NCBI RefSeq assembly: GCF_016906535.1
Contig: NC_057385.1
Span: 2,294,001-2,358,000, forward strand
From: Rhizoctonia solani
Taxonomy: Eukaryota > Basidiomycota > Agaricomycetes > Cantharellales > Ceratobasidiaceae
DNA length: 64,000 nt
Reading direction: 5' to 3'
Position 1 is the first letter of the stretch. Each line of letters opens with the position of its first letter. The translations under genes and the position numbers were made by a program. The notes below the pieces were generated by a model that had not been told where the DNA came from, made no database searches, and saw nothing but the letters and a program-made list of their open reading frames with translations. This document shows, piece by piece, positions 12,988 to 27,590 of the stretch.

Positions 12988-15362
12988 ATGTCGTCTGCGA
13001 TGAAGAGCCTGAAGAAGTCGATTGTGAGCCTCGTGTATCAGCTGGGGAATATGAGACTGATGCCCTCTTAGCTCTCGCGCAAGGGATCGAGTGACTCGAG
13101 CAAGTCGTCGCGCCCGGCTGCTAATTCGCCGACGCCGGCTTCGAACACATCGCCCTCAAGTACGCCCCAGCCGCCACCTTCGCACACGAACAAGCCCACA
13201 CCGCCTCTCCCGACCCATGCATCGCCCGCGACTGCTTCTCTCAACTCGGTCTCTGCCTCTAGCTCACGTGAGAGGGACCGTGACCGCGAGAGAGAACGGG
13301 ACAGGGACCGTGCGCGCCATACCCCGGACCGCACCGCACCAGCTCCTCCAATTGTCGTAATCCATCCCGAGGATAGCGCTCCGGCCCCATCCCAGGCCCA
13401 GCCAGAGGCAACTCCACCGCGTGCTGGTACTATGAACCGACTCCGCCAGCAAACGCCCAAGGACACCATTCCCGTCATAGGAAAGCCGCCCCGCAAGCAA
13501 CGCTCGTCTCGTTTCCACGTCACCGAGCGCGTCGAAATCGAGAAACTCCCCGCCTTTGTCGAGGTTGGCCCAAATGAGCGCCCAGAACTCTTTATCCGCA
13601 AGCTCCGCCAGTGTTCTACCCTCTTTGATTTCAACGATGCCAGCGCAGAGCTCAAGGGCAAACAGATCAAGGCTGCCACTTTGCATGAGATGCTCGAGTA
13701 TATCACCACTCAGCGTGGCGTTATCAGCGAGGTCATCTACCCCGAAGTCATCAGCATGTTCGCCAACAATCTGTTCCGCACGATCCCGCCCCAGGTTAAC
13801 CCAACAGGTGACGCATTTGACCCTGAAGAAGACGAGCCGGTTCTTGAACTTGCCTGGCCTCACCTTCAAATCGTCTACGAGTTCTTCCTCCGCTTTGTCG
13901 AGAGCCCAGACTTCAACACAAATGTCGCTAAGCGCTATATTGATCAAGCATTTGTCCTACAGCTCCTCGAGCTATTTGATTCCGAAGATCCTCGCGAACG
14001 CGACTTCCTCAAGACGACACTCCACCGTATCTATGGCAAATTCCTTAACCTTCGCGCCTTTATCCGCAGGTCCATCAACAATGTATTCTTCCAGTTTATC
14101 TACGAGACGGAGCGCCACAACGGTATTGCAGAACTCCTCGAAATTCTAGGATCTATCATCAATGGGTTCGCTCTCCCGCTCAAGGAAGAACACAAAATGT
14201 TCCTCACTCGCGTCCTTATTCCTTTGCACAAGGTCAAATCCTTGTCGCTCTATCATCCTCAACTCGCATATTGTGTTGTCCAATTCCTGGAGAAAGATGC
14301 AAGTCTCACCGAGGAAGTTCTCCGTGGACTATTGCGATACTGGCCCAAGGTCAACAGTCCAAAAGAAGTCATGTTCCTTAACGAGGTCGAAGAAGTACTT
14401 GACGTGATCGACCCAGGCGAGTTTGTCAAGATCCAAGAGCCTCTCTTCCGACAGCTTGCGCGTTGCGTCAATAGCCAACACTTCCAGGTCGCTGAACGTG
14501 CGCTCTACTACTGGAATAATGAATACATTGTCAACCTGATGGGTGACAACATTGGCGTTATTTTACCCTTGGTCTTCCCTGCCCTATATCAAAACTCCAA
14601 GACTCATTGGAATAGGTGAGAACACTAGTGGTCTCTTGTATGTGGATCCTTACTCATCTCCAATCCAGGACAATACACGGAATGGTATACAACGCTCTCA
14701 AACTTTTCATGGAGATTAATCCAGAATTGTTCGAGCAATGCGTTCAAAACTTCAAACACGACCGACAACTGCAAGTTACATTTCTTCTCCATTACTAGCA
14801 TTGTCTAATTCTTTTCACCAGTGAGCAACAGAAAGCCGTTGAACACTACGAAAATTGGACACACCTACTCAAGCGTGCAACTTACAACGCACCACACCAT
14901 CAATTGCCGGCTCGCCTGCAAAAGGTAACCTACCCGAATCCTCCACCGGATCTAGACGATCTCGACTTTGGAGATCCAAGTGTGGACTTGAGCGCCGCGG
15001 CCATGGAGGCCGAGCTCGATGCGGTAGCGGGAGACGTTAGTCTGAACCTCAGTGCGAATGGTGTAGAAAGGACCCCTCAGGCGGACCCAGGACTCGAGGT
15101 ACGTTGTGAAGAATTCTAACAAAATCAAACTCACGAACGGTTATATTTGTAGAGCGCACAAAGGCCCGCTGAAGTACCTCTTTCACCTTCTGCGACGACT
15201 GGAGGACCGCACGTACGAAGAAAGAGCGTGTTGCCAAGTACGTTTTATCCGTACCGAATTGGTTAGAGAGCTAACAACAGTCTTACCGCAGTGGACGCCG
15301 GGGTCATGCGTGACCTACAAGCACACAGAAGCCTGGACGACACCGTCCCAAGTCATAGATAA
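12988..15362 (+). CDS. PP2A regulatory subunit B56 family (Rts1/Par1-like)
   Basis: A short first exon ([12 protein letters not shown]) joins via GTGAGC..TTAG to a Ser/Pro- and Arg-rich N-terminal region, then to the B56 core. Core motifs include [40 protein letters not shown] and [20 protein letters not shown], all typical of the HEAT-like B56 solenoid. An intron at 14618-14669 and a GC-AG intron at 14771-14821 lead to the C-terminal [20 protein letters not shown] region and a disordered tail ending at TAA 15360-15362. The family targets protein phosphatase 2A to substrates in cell-cycle, stress and septation control. The frame is continuous through all joins. Confidence 0.93.
14771..14821 (+). 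other. GC-AG intron in the B56 gene
   Basis: The donor is GCAAGT and the acceptor is TTCACCAG, 51 nt apart. Joining at these sites keeps the B56 frame (..[16 protein letters not shown]..). The only nearby GT donor (14775) would bring in a TGA stop at once. GC-AG introns with GCAAGT donors are a known minor class spliced by the major spliceosome. Confidence 0.8.
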
Positions 15363-15860
15363 TCCTCACGCAGGGCACCCTGTCAATTTCTTCCTGGCTC
15401 GTTATGCTTCCATGACCTGAACGAAATTCAATCTTGTCTCCCTCGGTTGCTCTGTGTTAGTAGTCCCACCGCTAACCTGTTTCTTGCCCCCTTGTGCTTG
15501 CTTAAATGTGTCTGTCCGGAACAGCTTTATTGCAATTCCGTTCCTCTTTCCTTTTCCCCTCGTTACCATCTCCCTAAATCCTGGCGGGTTCGTCCAAAGT
15601 CCGGTGTTGTGCGATTGGACTCTTGTTCATGAGATTGACTCGCCCTACTACCGCCCCTGCTGTTGTTTTACCTCGCATTGATACACCTATATACATACAT
15701 GCCGGACCTACGCTTGTTTTCCTCTTCCCATGTTGATACTAAGTCAATCTGGTGATTATACCCTTGAATATGGCAAGACAGAGTTGCCCATAAGTAGTAT
15801 ATAGATGTGATTACAAGTAGATTGAAGTTTCATAGACGGTGTGATACATCAACTTTGGCC

Positions 15861-17940
15861 TTAGTGCCCATGTCCATCATCTTCGCCTCCCTTGGCTTCT
15901 GCATCGCAAGTTAGACATGCGTAATTATTTAAATATAACCGAGTACTTACCAGGTGCACACTGGATAGCATCATCAATCCTCAACAAGGATACCGCCGCC
16001 TCAAACGCCGACTTGAGGCTGCGCACCTTGCTCACCGTTGGCTCTAGCACGCCGGCTTGGAAGTTATCCCTAACTTCGCCGTTCAGGAGATCAAGGCCAT
16101 ACCGCATCAATTGGCGCTTAGGATCTCCTGAAGGTGCGTTCTGTCCAGCGTGATGGTACGCACGTAGCTTGGCGGTAAGTTCGGTCGAGTCCTTGGCTGC
16201 GTTTACAGCCAGGGTTTTGGGGATGACTAGCAAGGCAGCCGCGAATTCGGCGATAGCTAGTTGTTCACGCGAACCCTGTTGAGATTTTTAGCTGCAGCAC
16301 TGGTTGGGAGATGATTCAACTTACCAGAGTCGTAGCAAAATTTTCAAGGTAAATGCTCAGTGCTGTCTCCACAGATCCGCCACCAGGCACGACGGTACCG
16401 CTCTCGAGGGTTCTCTTGATGATCGACAGCGTATCATGCATCGCACGTTCCATCTCGTCGAGCATATAATCGTTTGCTCCACGTAGAATAATGGAAGAGG
16501 AGTTGACGACCTTGGTGCCGCGTACGATGATAAGCTCATCGTCAGATATACGTTCTTGAACAACTTCATCAGCAGTCCCGAGGTAGCTCGCCTCAAAAGT
16601 CTCGTCGCCTTCGAGATTGCAAGGCTGGTAACAAATGTCGCGCCAGTGGCTTTGGCAATCCGCTTCAGGTCCTCTTTCTTGCATCGTCGAACACCCATCG
16701 CACCAGCTTCGACGAATTCCTTGAGGACAAGGTCATCAATGCCCTTGGTCGTGAGGATCACATTGGCGCCTGCAGCAATAATCTTGCGGACGCGTTCGAG
16801 AGTAATCTCAGCCTCCCTAAATTTGACCATTTAGTACAAGTGATGTTAAAGCATATATGACATACCTTCTACGGATGTCTTCAAGCTGTTCCGGATTATC
16901 TACTAGAATCTGGACACCAAGCTGTAGACGATGCTTGTGCAGATTAATGTCGAGACACGCGATTTTGGCATTGGTGATACGCGTCTTCATTGCTAAACTC
17001 TGTGTCAAAAGCATGGAACAATACCCCGATTATTTTCCCACCTTGGCTAGCGACCGTGCAGTTCAGAGCGTATCCTTTGATGTACAGAGATTCGCGCGCG
17101 CTTTTCCCGTGCGCTTTCAAGACGTTGACGGCCTTAACAGGGTATTTGATCTCTCCTCGCGGGTTTGTAGTTTTGACCGCAAGCATCGCATCGACAGCCA
17201 TTGGCGCGAATAAATCGTCATCGCTGAAAGTCTGCTCAAACAATTTGCCAACAAGAAGTTTGGGAAATAACTCACCTTCCGATAATTTTGCTAGACATGG
17301 ACGTCTTCGCTGCGTTTACGAGCGCATCCCGTCCCAAAGAATCTACTTTGACGCTCAGTTGGTCCATCATGAATTTGCACCCTTCGCGGCATGCAAGACG
17401 ATAGCCAGTAATAACAGTCGTCGGGTGGATCTTCATTTTGACCAACTCATTGGCTCGTCGCAATAGTTCGGCAGCGATGATAACAACAGATGTTGTCCCA
17501 TCGCCAACCTCCTTATCCTGCTTCTGTGCCAGATCGACAAAAATACGGCCAGCAGGGTGTTCTACCTCGAGCATGCTCAGGATGGTCGCGCCATCATTGG
17601 ATATCGTAACTTCCTACGACCCGGTAAGTAGAACACATAGGTTAAATGAGCGTGCCCTAGACTCACTCCAATGTTATCCACCAACATCTTATCCAGACCC
17701 AGAGGCCCCAAAGAACTCTTCACAATATTTGCGATAGTTTGCGCAGCGATGACTAAACTCGCACTGTTAGCTATGCTCAGAGTTTCTGTATCACACATAT
17801 TCACCATTTTGGTCGCGTATTTCTTGCCCTGAAACTCGGTCTCCGCCCAAAAATACGCTATAAACGCGAATCAATACTGGGCTATACATAAGAGTATTAT
17901 AAGTTTACCCAGATCGTGGATCACGTTGGAACATAGACAT
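15861..17940 (-). CDS. CCT1: CCT/TRiC chaperonin subunit alpha (TCP-1 alpha)
   Basis: The start at 17940 gives a short exon (MSMFQRDPRSG). A 48-nt intron follows, then VFLGGDRVSGQEIRDQNV, and after another intron VIAAQTIANIVKSSLGPLGL. The ATP-site motif REVGDGTTSVVI appears here as KEVGDGTTSVVII. The segments LEVEHPAGRIFVDLAQKQ, VASQ-AMKTRITNAKIACLD and VVPGGGSVETALSIYLENFA are diagnostic of the alpha subunit. The last exon encodes EAKGGEDDGHGH and stop. CCT folds actin, tubulin and WD proteins in the cytosol as a hetero-octameric double ring. The exon joins I traced stay in frame. Confidence 0.95.
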
Positions 17941-18093
17941 CCTTTATTATCCTGAGGATACGCGACGACGGATGACGAGTCGTGAAAGTTAGAGTCGATT
18001 TTCGGACGCGAGGCGCTCTCAGGGTCCACATTAACTGGACCCTGAGGTGTTACAGCACAACTTTCAGAGGTGATCATCCACCATCCTGCAAAT

Positions 18094-18563
18094 ATGTTTG
18101 GCGCATTTAGGCCCAGTTCAGTCAACTTGGGTGGTCTGCTCTGGTGTGTATAACTACACATTGTCTTGAACTTACTAATATATCAATAGGAAGACACCCT
18201 GGAGATTGTCACCCACAAGGAAAACTAACCAACGTGAGCGACTCAAGCGTGTAGATGCTGTGATCGAAGCGGTAAGAGCAAGTGGTGTAGAATGTGCGGC
18301 TTTGGTGAGCACAAGTGACCCATTTGGCACCTTGGCTCATACTAATGTTTGCGCTAGACAAAAGCTCTTACTTTGCCTAAAGAACATGAAATGTCTGCGA
18401 GGGACAAATACACCACGTTTGTTAAGTCTGCGAAAGGCTATCGAAAGGGTGTACATAAAGTTCCAAAGTTTACCAGGGTACGCATTTAGTGTATATCCAC
18501 TCATTCGCTGTTTATTCATTTGGCCCTTAGCTCACCTTGCGGGAGAATCCAAAGGGGTTCTAA
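18094..18563 (+). CDS. MRPL31: Mitochondrial large-subunit ribosomal protein mL60 (Mrpl31)
   Basis: Four exons reconstruct a small basic protein. Exon 1 is MFGAFRPSSVNLGGLLW (W split by the intron). Then come KTPWRLSPTRKTNQRERLKR, ALTLPKEHEMSARDKYTTFV and a C-terminal LTLRENPKGF. This order matches the fungal mitoribosomal protein Mrpl31 almost block by block. It is expected in the mitochondrial matrix. It is divergent from CCT1 over 150 bp and convergent with the guanine deaminase gene, whose stop is 88 bp away. Confidence 0.9.
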
Positions 18564-18650
18564 CCATTTGTTGGCAACATACTTGTCCCACGCAGATATG
18601 TCTAGTATTACGCTATATTATATCCCCAAACCTCCAGACCTCAAAAAATT

Positions 18651-20242
18651 TCAAAAAATCTTCCTCCCCTGGATCCACATGTTCAGTCGATTATGAGAAT
18701 TGCCCAAACACCACCATTTCTCAACCATAGCTTCGGTCAACATTGTCGGCATATCGAAAAAATCCATATCACCTAACCCTTGGCCAGCGCCATTGAAAAA
18801 GTCAACTATGCGACGATCAATATCAAACTAAAACGGGATGATCGTGAAATGACTGACTTCTCTGTGCATCCCATGGTGCACCGGGCTGCAGCACGCCAGT
18901 ATTCAACTCAAGCGCGATAGCTCCACCTCGTGTAGCCAAATATAAAGTTTCTTTCCAGTCAACGCTAAAGGGTGCATCTCCAGGAACCAACTCAGTCTGC
19001 ATTCCATTCCTCATGCGGGCAGTAATGACGGCTTGTCGCATGGCGCCCATGATATCTACTTGATATCCTCCTGCGACGTCAGTTCCGAGGCCGACTTTGA
19101 CACCCATATCAAGAGCCTCTCGGAGGCAGAAGGGAAGTGTGGAAAAGTATGCGTTTGACAAGGGACAGTGCGCAACAGCTGACCCAGCCTCGCGCAATCG
19201 ACCAAGCTCAGGTAATTCGAGAAAGGTGCAATGAGCGAATATAGCCCTTGGGCTCAGTATTCCCGCCTAAATCGTCGTTATGACTCTGAGGGGGTCAGGT
19301 TACCCGTAATCACTCACGTCATGAAATATATCTATATCTGACTTCCCCCTAGATTGCCGAACATAGTCAATCTGGTCATGAGCTTCCGCTAGATGACTTT
19401 GTATCTTGACCTTCTCGCCCCGGCTGATAAGAGCCAGACCCCGGAGCACCGCGTCAGAACAAGTTGGCACAAACCGAGGCGTCAGGACTGGTTCTACTAA
19501 ACGCAGAGGTGGCGGCACGGCGGAAACCAACCCTCTACAACGTCGAATAAAAGAACGCGCAGAGACTAATGAAGCGCTTGTCGACGGCTCTCGGTAGGAT
19601 GGTCTAGAAGATTGGTCCATTGTAAGTTTACCGACAAATATACGAAGCCCTACGGCTTGAAACGCCTCCGCCAGAATGATGCTGAAATCCGAGTCAAACC
19701 TTCGAATTCACCAATACATACATTCCTTACTTACTTGGTATCCTCGTTTATTGTGCCAAAAGCAAGTACGGCACCAGTTCCATTTTCTGCCAATCGCTGG
19801 GCAAGTCGCAGGTACACCTACGCGCCATCAGTTCGTTTCATTCAAGATTCCCGCGTACGAGTGCCACACCGTAACATGCCTTTCGCGCCAATTCGGGATC
19901 AGAGTCAAGCCTCTCCTCAGCCCTATATGCGTACTCGTCCAACCATATCAACAAGGGGAGATGAAGCCCGGTTCCTAAGTATAGAAATTGAGGAGCGTGT
20001 AAATGTAGATCGATAAATGTCGGAGAGAAGAAGCTGGTAGGCGGGAGCCGCACGATAGAGGACGCCGGCATGCTATGCAAATAGTGTAGAGCTGCTGGCG
20101 TTGGGGCCGCTAACGGACACATTTCTGCTATGAACCCATGAGCGTCTACAAGAATGACCTGTTCTTGAAGGATTTCAAGCTGTCCCAAAGCGGGCGTGTT
20201 CACGACATTTCCTATAAAGACTTGAGTTATAGTGACGGACAT
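18651..20242 (-). CDS. Guanine deaminase
   Basis: An amidohydrolase that converts guanine to xanthine. The N-terminal exon carries the metal-binding HxH in FSPTFIDLHLHAPQ. Later exons carry VKIQSHLAEAHDQIDYVRQS, AGSAVAHCPLSNAYFS and VKVGLGTDVAGGY, the remaining metal-ligand and substrate blocks of this family. The C-terminal exon has MVEKWWCLGNSHNRLNMWIQ and ends at TGA (18651-18653). The join before that last exon is uncertain: donor GTCAGT with acceptor CATAG keeps the frame, while the nearer TTTTAG acceptor does not. Likely cytosolic purine salvage and nitrogen catabolism. Confidence 0.9.
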
Positions 20243-20382
20243 CTCAGTGGTGGTGGCAGGTAGGGAGTTGTACTAATTGGAAATTACAAGCACAACAAGA
20301 ACACGTACATGGGGATCCGCTATGCCATTGCTCGGAGCGAATAGTAGATTTTACAGATAGATCTATGTAGGTATATTATGTG

Positions 20383-22332
20383 TTACACATGGAACCTCGC
20401 GCCAATTGGTAATCCCTCGCTGATCTTCTCGATCAATGCTCGTTTCATAAACTGCTCTTGTGCCAATATTCGGACAGTCTGTAAAAATGTTAATCCAATG
20501 CATAACCGACATACGTCTACCCTGCTTACTCTTATGAACCTTTCTAGATCTATTCTTCCCGAGTTCAATGCACGATGCAAGTGGTACATTGTATCTTCAA
20601 TCGCTTTGTCCTCAGCAATTAGGTCCACCAGTCTAATTCAAAGTAAACGTTTTTCGACATATTACGTTCAATAAACCGACACTTACTGATTGTATACTAT
20701 TGCGGTCGAACAAACCAATTCGTCGACCTCTGGATCACCTTTGGACTTCAAGTGGTGCATGTTTGCTTCGGCTCTTGCAACCACATCTTGTAGCCTGTCT
20801 CCTACAGTTGTGCATACGCTCCGGACAGCTTCCAATCGAGCCATCTCATCCCTGATAGCCGGCTCACCGGCGAGAAGATCTCCCTGTGTTGCTCGCAGGC
20901 GTTCATTGTCACCAGCTAGTGCATTACTCAGGGCGCTAAGCTCAACGGTAATCTTGGCATGTAAATCATGGTGTAAGCGAAGCAGTTCAGGGTTAATTGG
21001 CCTCGGTGGAGCATTGGGAGATGGAGGTGCCTCATTGACCTGTGTACTAATGTCGTCCTCGTCGAGAAAGTTGGGCCGAGGTGCAGGAGGCGCCGGAGGA
21101 GTAGGAACATTAATGATAGGCGTTGGAGCGGGTGCGGCTAAAGGTGCTGCAGAGTTGGAGTACTGCTGATACGCAGTGGGTGGCGGAGGTGGTGGCGGCT
21201 GGGGTGAGTAGGTGGAGGTCGCATAGGTGGGTGAGTGATACCTGGTTGGGAAGGCATTGACCATCGATTCGGAGGCGATTGAGCCTGAGATGGTGGTAAA
21301 TGGTTACCAGAGATCGAAGAGCCAATTGAGTTGCCCCGATTGTGTTGTTGATAGACGTGTGGGCCCGGGGGTGGAGGGGGAGCGGGTGGGGGAGGGCCTG
21401 GTTGGTTCAAGGTAAACACGGGCCGAATGGGAGGTGTCTGATTTCGGAGGGGCGACGCTGGAAGTGGCGGTGGACGTATTGGCGAGAGATTTCCGCTCTG
21501 CAAGTGGTTAGACATACCGTTGATGTAAAAATCATCGTGCATACCGTGGAAGTAGAGATGGGCGGGATAGCCTGAGAGAATATCTTAGCTGGCTTTGGTG
21601 GTGGGCTTCCCGAACCTGAAGCCCCTGGAGATGACTGTGCGGACAGATTCGGAGGTTGTTGGTGGCTCGTTGCCGGTTGGGAAGATGTGGATGGAAGGGG
21701 AGGAGGCGGTCGGTGAGGAAGCGGCCCGCTCGCTGGTGATGCTGCTCGAATGGCTGTCGATGGAGTCGATGGAGCTGTACTCTTAGGTTTTGCATAGACA
21801 GGAGGCTCCCGGGAGAAGGTGTCTTGCATAACTTCAATCAGAGCTCTTAGATTACATCCCTATAGCATGTCCAATTATTAGGGCACGTAGTGTTAGTGCC
21901 AGAAACTTACCTCGCTCTTTCGGCGCCAGTTATCCAAATATTCGAAAGCACATTCACCACTTGGGTCCACATTCTTACTGGATTTTACAAGCATGTCACT
22001 TGTTGGAACAACATAAACTAGTGGAGGCAACCTAGGGTATTCGAGAGGAAGCCAGAGGGCAATAGGGATATTATAGGTCGCTTGCCGGAAAGTGATTGGA
22101 ATCAAGCCATGCACACAGAGCAGAAGCTGGGCTCTGCCATCGTTAAATGCTAGAATTAAATATGAGTTTCTACATATATCACCTCAACGCAACACTTACT
22201 ATACACATCGTTCTTTGGTCTCAGCGTAGGGTAAGCTGCGAGTGTTGCATCTACATCATTATAGATTTGATCCTTCTGAGGATACGGTCCTAGAACCTGT
22301 TTCAGCCACTTCTGTGTTAAGCTCAGAGACAT
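20383..22332 (-). CDS. VPS23: ESCRT-I subunit Vps23 (TSG101 homologue)
   Basis: The N-terminus MSLSLTQKWLKQVLGPYPQK starts a UEV domain, continued by HGLIPITFRQATYNIPIALW. A long Pro-rich linker, a coiled coil (ELLRLHHDLHAKITVELSAL) and a C-terminal steadiness box (EDTMYHLHRALNSGRIDLER) follow. In the family UEV binds P(T/S)AP motifs and ubiquitin, and the C-terminus assembles ESCRT-I for multivesicular-body sorting. Two one-base frame breaks interrupt the Pro-rich linker, one near 21571-21572 and one in the GGGG at 21201-21204. In both, one extra base restores the family frame. Both domains flanking the breaks are intact. Confidence 0.9.
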
Positions 22333-22752
22333 AATGGCCTCTTCAGAGGACGTCTCTAGTTGTCGGTTTCAGCGATGCGTGGCTTGTGGATTTCTGGGGT
22401 AGAGGTCGGTGGCGATGCACCATAATGAGGGGCCCGTAAACATGGGTTAGTTCGGCGCTTAGCCTCGTAGTAAACCCCATCAGTCTAGCACTCTACCTCC
22501 TCCCTCTCACTTCAATTCGCGTTCCAGAAGATCACATAGGTGAGTAACATAAATCAAGAATCTATGATATTACGTGCTTACACGTGCTGTGATATTCGTT
22601 AGACTACCTCATTACCTCCGATCGTTCTTCAAGCTTCTCCAGTCCGCTCCCGTAAGTATAATATAGGTCAATCGTATACTTGGCTGGAAACAAAGAAAAA
22701 AAATACTAGCTTGCCTACAAATACCAGAACTTGATTATCTGTTCTACTCCCA

Positions 22753-23504
22753 ATGCAAGATCAGGCAAATACATCGTACAATGTGGATGCTATTCCGACA
22801 GAACGCACACCCACCCGACGGCCAGATATGAAGCGGAAGTTAGTCGTAGTTGGGGATGGTGGATGCGGAAAGACATGCTTGCTTATCGTGTACGCCGAGA
22901 ACCGCTTTCCTGAGGTAAGTAGACGATCAGTAGCATTTCGCTTTTATTAATTGTCGCTCAGGCCTACGTGCCGACAGTATTCGAGAACTATGTGACAATC
23001 GTTCCGTTCGAGGGAAAGTCTGTAGAACTTGCTCTATGGGATACCGCCGGTCAAGAGGAGTATGATAGGCTACGACCGCTGAGTTACCCGGAAAGCGACG
23101 TAATCTTGATCGTATTTTCAATTGACTTCCCAGTTAGTCTGGCGAACGTTCAGGACAAGGTGAGCTGAAGACCCTTGCACTTTTGGAATCCTAGCTAAGG
23201 GTTGCTATAGTGGTATCCTGAAGTTGCCCACTTTTGCGAGAACACCCCATTACTTCTAGTTGCAACCAAGACCGATCTTAGGGCAGACGAACAGACCCGA
23301 CGCATGCTCAGCGCACAAGGTCAAACCCCTGTTACGCCTGAACAAGGCGGAGCAGTGGCAAGGGAGATTGGGGCTAGGTACATGGAATGTTCAGCAAAGT
23401 CAGGTCAAGGTGTCCAAGATGTGTTTAATGCGGCTCTCAAAGAAAGTATGAAGGGTCGGTGGGGGAAGAAACTGCGTAACAAGAATCGTTGTGTAGTACT
23501 TTAG
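22753..23504 (+). CDS. Rho-family small GTPase, Rho4-like
   Basis: Three exons (22753-22914, 22962-23159, then 23212-23504) encode a complete Rho GTPase. P-loop [10 protein letters not shown], switch [12 protein letters not shown], switch [18 protein letters not shown] nucleotide-specificity motif and SAK are all present. The Rho insert follows. The protein ends KNKNRCVVL: the CVVL CaaX box with terminal Leu predicts geranylgeranylation, after a basic stretch. The N-terminal extension and the GGCGKTCLL block favour Rho4 over Rho1-3, but the subtype is not certain. The family controls cell polarity, septation and wall-enzyme delivery at the plasma membrane. Confidence 0.92.
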
Positions 23505-23659
23505 TGTTGTACAAAGGCGCGTGCTCTTTGTCAACACCTTACTATTGTCGATCTTGGGAGACCCACGATTTATATTTATTAAATGACAGATTTAATAACC
23601 TTGTACTCTGCTCTTTCGTTCACGCTCTCCCCACAACTGAATTAAATTTCTACCGCACT

Positions 23660-24547
23660 TTAACTTTTCTTGAGTTTAGTGTTGGTGACGTGATGGGGCT
23701 TTAGCAAACACAGCGCGATATAGGTAAAGGCTGAAAGTACGGATAGCAAGGTTACTGTTTCAACCCATAGTTGATGTGAAGTGTTTCCGGTCGGAACAAG
23801 AATAGGTGTTGAAGGGTGAGGAGTACCAGGTGCAAGGAGTGCGTAATGAAATGTGACTGTTTTGTTGCTGAAGGCCTGGTCTAAAAGCTCCCATCCAATT
23901 CGGTTTACTATGGGAAATATTGAGAGATCAGGTGTATGGGGACAAAGGTATAACTCGCCTGGATGACCGCATGTAACCACAACCCAAGGCCATGGAAGTT
24001 GGGGATCTGAAAGGCCAACTCCTCTCTGTGGTGAAGGATACCGTAGATGAAGTGGTATATCGAATTTGACCTGCGATCGAAGGGGTACTTCCGCAAGGAC
24101 CGCAGCAGACCGACCGCCAACTGCCTGGACTGGTAGCTCCAAGTCTCGCTCGCCGATGACGTGGCATAACGGACCGTATCCTTCTTCGTATCGCTGTCTT
24201 AATTCATATTGATCTACAATAAAGTCCGGTGGCACGAATTGCAACGATCCAACGAAACAATTTGTCCCGGGTTCGAAGGTATCTAGGCCCGATATTGTCG
24301 TAGTGCTGATTATATGAAACCCCTGTATAGGAGAGACCGTAGTTTGGGTATTTATTTCAGGGAGATTTTCAGGAGGTGTACTCGAGTTAAGTAACAAACG
24401 TTCCGAGAACGAGTTTGTATCCCAGGGCGTCATAGTTGACGCGACGCGTAGAGTCAAAACAATAGTACTTTCGAGTTCTGAAACGCTTAGTGGCTGTGCC
24501 CTAGGCTGGTCCCAGTGAGCCAAAGCTTCAAGCGCGATTCTTCCCAC
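23660..24547 (-). CDS. PIG-X/Pbn1-like subunit of GPI mannosyltransferase I
   Basis: A mostly lumenal protein. The block VKFDIPLHLRYPSPQRGVGL followed by DPQLPWPWVVVTCG is the signature of the PIG-X/PBN1 family. One C-terminal transmembrane segment (VETVTLLSVLSAFTYIALCL) precedes a short basic cytosolic tail ending KLKKS. Several N-glycosylation sequons (NSS, NKT, NTS) fit an ER-lumenal location. Pbn1/PIG-X stabilises the PIG-M/Gpi14 mannosyltransferase that adds the first mannose to GPI anchors. The listed start is the first Met of the large exon. An upstream exon with the true N-terminus is likely but I cannot place it. Confidence 0.85.
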   Translation of the reverse strand: MGRIALEALAHWDQPRAQPLSVSELESTIVLTLRVASTMTPWDTNSFSERLLLNSSTPPENLPEINTQTTVSPIQGFHIISTTTISGLDTFEPGTNCFVGSLQFVPPDFIVDQYELRQRYEEGYGPLCHVIGERDLELPVQAVGGRSAAVLAEVPLRSQVKFDIPLHLRYPSPQRGVGLSDPQLPWPWVVVTCGHPGELYLCPHTPDLSIFPIVNRIGWELLDQAFSNKTVTFHYALLAPGTPHPSTPILVPTGNTSHQLWVETVTLLSVLSAFTYIALCLLKPHHVTNTKLKKS

Positions 24548-24776
24548 ACACTCTGTGCGTTTGATACATAGTCTCTTAAACCCTTAAAGGTGCTTTCCTT
24601 GGTAGATTGTATGAGATAAATGCGCTCATGAATGGGTAAGGGCACACGCGTCCCATATTAGGCTATAACCCAATTCCAATCAGTCTCTGATCGAGCGATT
24701 GGGCATAACCAATTCGGAGCCTTGATCTTGCAGAGGACCTCCATATACTTTGAAAGACCTCAAATCCTAGTACGCT

Positions 24777-27201
<2,425 letters not shown>

Positions 27202-27500
27202 GTTTTGAACTTTTTAACAGTTTGAATAAATTGTCTTGAGTGTATGCGTTACATGTGCTTTGGCTAGAATATGGGTGCTAGACAGTTATTAGGCGGGGAA
27301 TGTAACAAATTGGATGGGCTATTAACGGCAAGACGCCTGGTACTGGAAGTTACATTTTCATGGCTCCTGGTGGCCGGAACAACGACTATAACTTCTTCCG
27401 GTGCATTTGAGGACGATAAAAAGGGCCGAAGTTTTGGATTAAAGCAACGCATATACCAACCCTGGAAGGATATTAAAAGCCAACAAGATGAGTGTCAGTC

Positions 27501-27505
27501 AAAAA
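27501..27505 (-). terminator. RNA polymerase III T-run
   Basis: Five T residues on the minus strand directly downstream of the tRNA-Val 3' end are a standard Pol III termination signal. Confidence 0.7.
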
Positions 27506-27506
27506 T

Positions 27507-27590
27507 TGAAGCGACCCAGACTCGAACTGAGGACCGTCTGTGAACATTAAGATGTTAGACAGACGTGATAACCAACTACACCATCGCTCC
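27507..27590 (-). tRNA. tRNA-Val(AAC) with a 10-nt intron
   Basis: Reading the minus strand from 27590, the acceptor stem GGAGCGA pairs with TCGCTTC (one G-U). The D arm is GTGTAGTTGGTTATCAC. The anticodon stem TCTGT/ACAGA encloses CTAACA, an intron TCTTAATGTT and then C. The T arm CTCAG/CTGGG holds a TTCGAGT loop. T33 and anticodon AAC give valine; other stem registers put a non-U at position 33 or a stop anticodon. The discriminator is A, and CCA is not encoded. The intron sits one base 3' of the anticodon, the canonical nuclear tRNA position. Confidence 0.88.

Noticed and set aside
13068..13947. Two minus-strand frames of over 200 codons
   Set aside because: They lie antisense to the B56 exon, which has strong family identity. 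They show no splice continuation or recognisable motif.
17020..17060. Apparent frame break in CCT1
   Set aside because: Using the acceptor in GAGTTTAG joins VASQ to AMKTRITNAKIACLD in frame, so a normal intron explains it.
27271..27543. Plus-strand frame of 90 codons overlapping the tRNA
   Set aside because: It runs through the tRNA-Val gene on the opposite strand and has no family features.
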